A stretch of DNA of 40,216 nucleotides from Haplomitrium mnioides (lineage: Eukaryota; Marchantiophyta; Haplomitriopsida; Calobryales): assembly GCA_049999725.1 (NCBI GenBank), contig JBNGIS010016371.1, positions 1-40,216 on the forward strand. The letters run 5' to 3'. Each line of letters begins with the position of its first letter. Within the stretch, counting starts at the first letter, position 1. The notes below the pieces were generated by a model, which saw nothing but the letters and a program-made list of their open reading frames with translations, did not search any database and had not been told where the DNA came from. Positions 38,165-40,216 of the stretch are shown here, one piece after another. The translations under genes and the position numbers were made by a program.

Positions 38165-40216
38165 GCCTCGCTTAGACTGGTGATCATGAAAGCTTTGACA
38201 CGTTTTAAACATTTCGAGAATCGGCTGAACATTTGATCAATTTGATCATGAGTATGGCCAACCATGAGAAATCCCACCTTGATTTTTCGAAAAACATTCT
38301 TGGCAATAAGGAGACTAAGATATCCAAACATGATAGAATTCTTATTCTCTCATGTCGTGTTGTCCAGCTGAAGATACAAAGTTGGGGGCAGCGGGCCTTC
38401 AAAGTCACATAATATTTTGTTGAGCACAGTAACTGTCAAATTGGAATTGCTTCTCAAGTTTCCGTACGTTAAGAAGACCCTCGAAGAGAGAGCATTATTG
38501 AATATTAAGGCACCAACAACATGCACACCCACCAAACAATCCTTATCAATATTTTTTGGTGGCAATGGCCAGTGTGGAATAGCAGTTTTCTTCTTATCCA
38601 TTCCATCAATGACAATTCCCAAGTACTTTTGACCATCCGCATAACATTTTCTTCGATGGTTTGCAAGTTTTGATCTTTCTTTCATTTGTTGGTCACGATG
38701 AAGAAACAATTGGCGATTATATTTGTTTGCATCAATCCAAAACAAGAAGGACATAAAACTGGTTGAGTTACCTAGGTGGATAATTGTAACTTGAAAACAC
38801 AACATTAGTTGTAAATAAAATTGAAGACATCTTAAACAAATGTTTGAATTAATTGAAACAAAACACTTTGTAAAAGAGAAAAAAGAAACCTTAGGCAATT
38901 TGAAAAAAGGAAAATCAATTGGGAAAAGGAAAAAACAAGATTTGCAAAAAAAGGTTTGAAGATCACATCTCTAAGCGTTTACGATGAGAGGAGGCAAGAA
39001 CAGATCGTATGCGCGCATAGGACAACTACAACAACATCAATATCATCGCTTGTTGTGGATGTTGTCGCGGCTGGTTTTAAAAGAATCAAGAACAAATCCT
39101 ATGAGCGCATAGGATTTGCAAACAACAAAAACAATTTGTTGCGAGGTTAAGGTCTCAACATTAAGCATGTTCATTTTCTGGCTTTACTAGATTGCAGAAA
39201 ATGTTAAAATTGAAATATAAAACAATAGAGTCTATGCGTGGATAGACTCTCTTCTCACAACTCATCTTGCTAAGAATTATTTGACTCTAATCTTCTTTGC
39301 AAAACAACTTCAAAAAATTATTCCTTTAACTCTAAGTTGAGAAAACATAACATCTCTAGAATTAAGCTTCGAGTCCACCAAAAAAATGATGGATTAACCA
39401 AAGCTGTGAAAAGAGAAGAAAGTTTATTACCTTTGTCGGACTCCAAGACAGATTTTTCTCGCAAAGATTTTATTTCTTCGCATGTTTCACAAACAGCAAA
39501 TATATTGCGTTTTGGAATTTTGACATTTGGAAAATGAGTTCTCTAATGTTTTGTAAAACCCGAGAATACAATAGGGATCTTTCTCTTTCAAATAAGTTGT
39601 GTAATAATCATAAACTTCATATTTTGTAAAATTATCCGGCAAGTTGTACACTTTGTGAGTGGGCATTCTCTCGCAATGCCCTTGAAAAAAATGGTCCATC
39701 CACTCACGAACAAAAACTCCTTTAGCAGATAGTTCTCTTTTTCCAAAAATGCCTCTAGGATCTGCATTTTTGAGATTTTGAATCCTTTGTATTCTATCAT
39801 TCCCTACTGTTGATATTAGTTTGAATGCTCTTCTACAAACAAATGTACCGCCAGGCAGTGTGAACCGATTCATAATCTTTTCTTGGTATTCCCCACTGCA
39901 GTGTGATATCACGATTCTTCATGCTTTATCGAAAGTACATTTCTCTTACAGTTTTCAAAAAAATCTGTCTTGCACAACAACAAACAATTATTTCGACAAC
40001 AAGAAATTCTCTTCAATCTAGAAATAGACATTGGATCCAGCTTTTTCTTCACAAAGCTCTTATCATGATGAACATTTCGCAAAAATTTTTCACATAAGGT
40101 GTTTACCCGTTTGGGTTTTGGCCCAGATAAAGAATTCCTATGTTGGGCTGGACGATTCGGTCCGTAAGCGAATCCAGCAATAGGAGATAATTCATCTTGA
40201 AGATCTTTATTGTCAT
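38165..40216 (-). pseudogene. Gene 1, copy C: zinc-cluster region and DUF7869 core (partial)
   Basis: Enters from the window end and reads leftward. Zinc-cluster region: RISCCRNNCLLLCKT (about 39960-40010). Then TFVCRRAFKLISTVGNDRIQ (39800-39850), MPTHKVYNLPDNFTKYEVY (39600-39665), introns with single palindromes, and the core at 38350-38740. The core shows YLGIVIDGMDKKKTAIPHW, HVVGALIFNNALSSRVFLTY and LYLQLDNTT, then a TGA stop at 38350-38352, then ENKNSIMFGYLSLLIAK and GFLMVGHTHDQIDQMFSRFS. This copy best shows the three conserved acidic positions. It is truncated at 38165, so the C-terminal domain is absent. Confidence 0.8.
39000..39245. repeat. Single palindromic units in a gene 1 intron (copy C)
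   Basis: Near-palindromes at about 39007-39022 (TATGCGCGCATAGGA), 39096-39116 (TCCTATGAGCGCATAGGA) and 39229-39249 (GAGTCTATGCGTGGATAGACTC). Positions correspond to those at 4690-5010 in copy A. Confidence 0.7.

Larger units (their letters stand above)
37200..40216. repeat. Inverted repeat: gene 1 arms 37200-38160 and 39240-40216
   Basis: The plus-strand arm and the minus-strand arm carry the same gene 1 segment (zinc cluster to helical region) in opposite orientation, at roughly 85% identity by eye. They are separated by about 1.1 kb of DUF7869 core and intron. The right arm may continue beyond the window. Confidence 0.85.

Noticed and set aside
1-40216. tRNA, rRNA or other RNA genes
   Set aside because: No cloverleaf-type boxes or conserved rRNA segments were noticed on either strand; a covariance-model scan would be needed to be certain.

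Overview
The window looks like heterochromatic, repeat-dominated nuclear DNA of a land plant with a large genome. The evidence is Ty3/gypsy chromovirus and Ty1/copia relics, plant-type LTRs, GT..AG introns and AT-rich gaps. The repeat style suggests a fern or gymnosperm, but that is inference. I see no intact host gene and no RNA gene. Almost every coding trace belongs to a mobile element and carries stops or frameshifts. A run of 100 N at 1172-1271 is an assembly gap.

Layout. 1-1085: minus-strand Ty3/gypsy fragment (reverse transcriptase to protease). 2664-17637: a large two-gene DNA-transposon-like unit (copy A). Gene 1 runs leftward and encodes a DUF7869-family, transposase-like protein. 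Gene 2 runs rightward from a shared short divergent promoter. Gene 2 encodes a ParB-like domain followed by a beta-class N4/N6 DNA-methyltransferase-like domain. Gene 2 is split by a gag-only LTR element (7932-14306). 18240-18310: inverted scrap of gene 2. 19527-19885: orphan palindromic array. 20244-29873: a minus-strand chromovirus with matching 5-bp target duplications (TCAAT), split inside integrase by a second, plus-strand gypsy element (21620-26014) flanked by GTAGA. 30430-33832: degraded copia element carrying in-frame minisatellites inside its reverse transcriptase region. 33833-40216: a second two-gene unit, with gene 2 leftward, gene 1 rightward, and then an inverted second gene 1 copy running off the window end.

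A second theme links these parts: short tandem arrays built on palindromes such as AGTCCATGCGCGCATGGACT. They occur on a 24-bp ladder in gene 2 introns, a 30-bp in-frame ladder in gene 1 coding sequence, as single copies in gene 1 introns, and as related 36- and 48-bp ladders in the copia element. The two points most worth following up are the transposase plus ParB-methyltransferase gene pair and this palindromic minisatellite family.

Boundaries were read by eye from the sequence, from copy-to-copy comparison and from family motifs. Domain names rest on motif recognition, not on a search.
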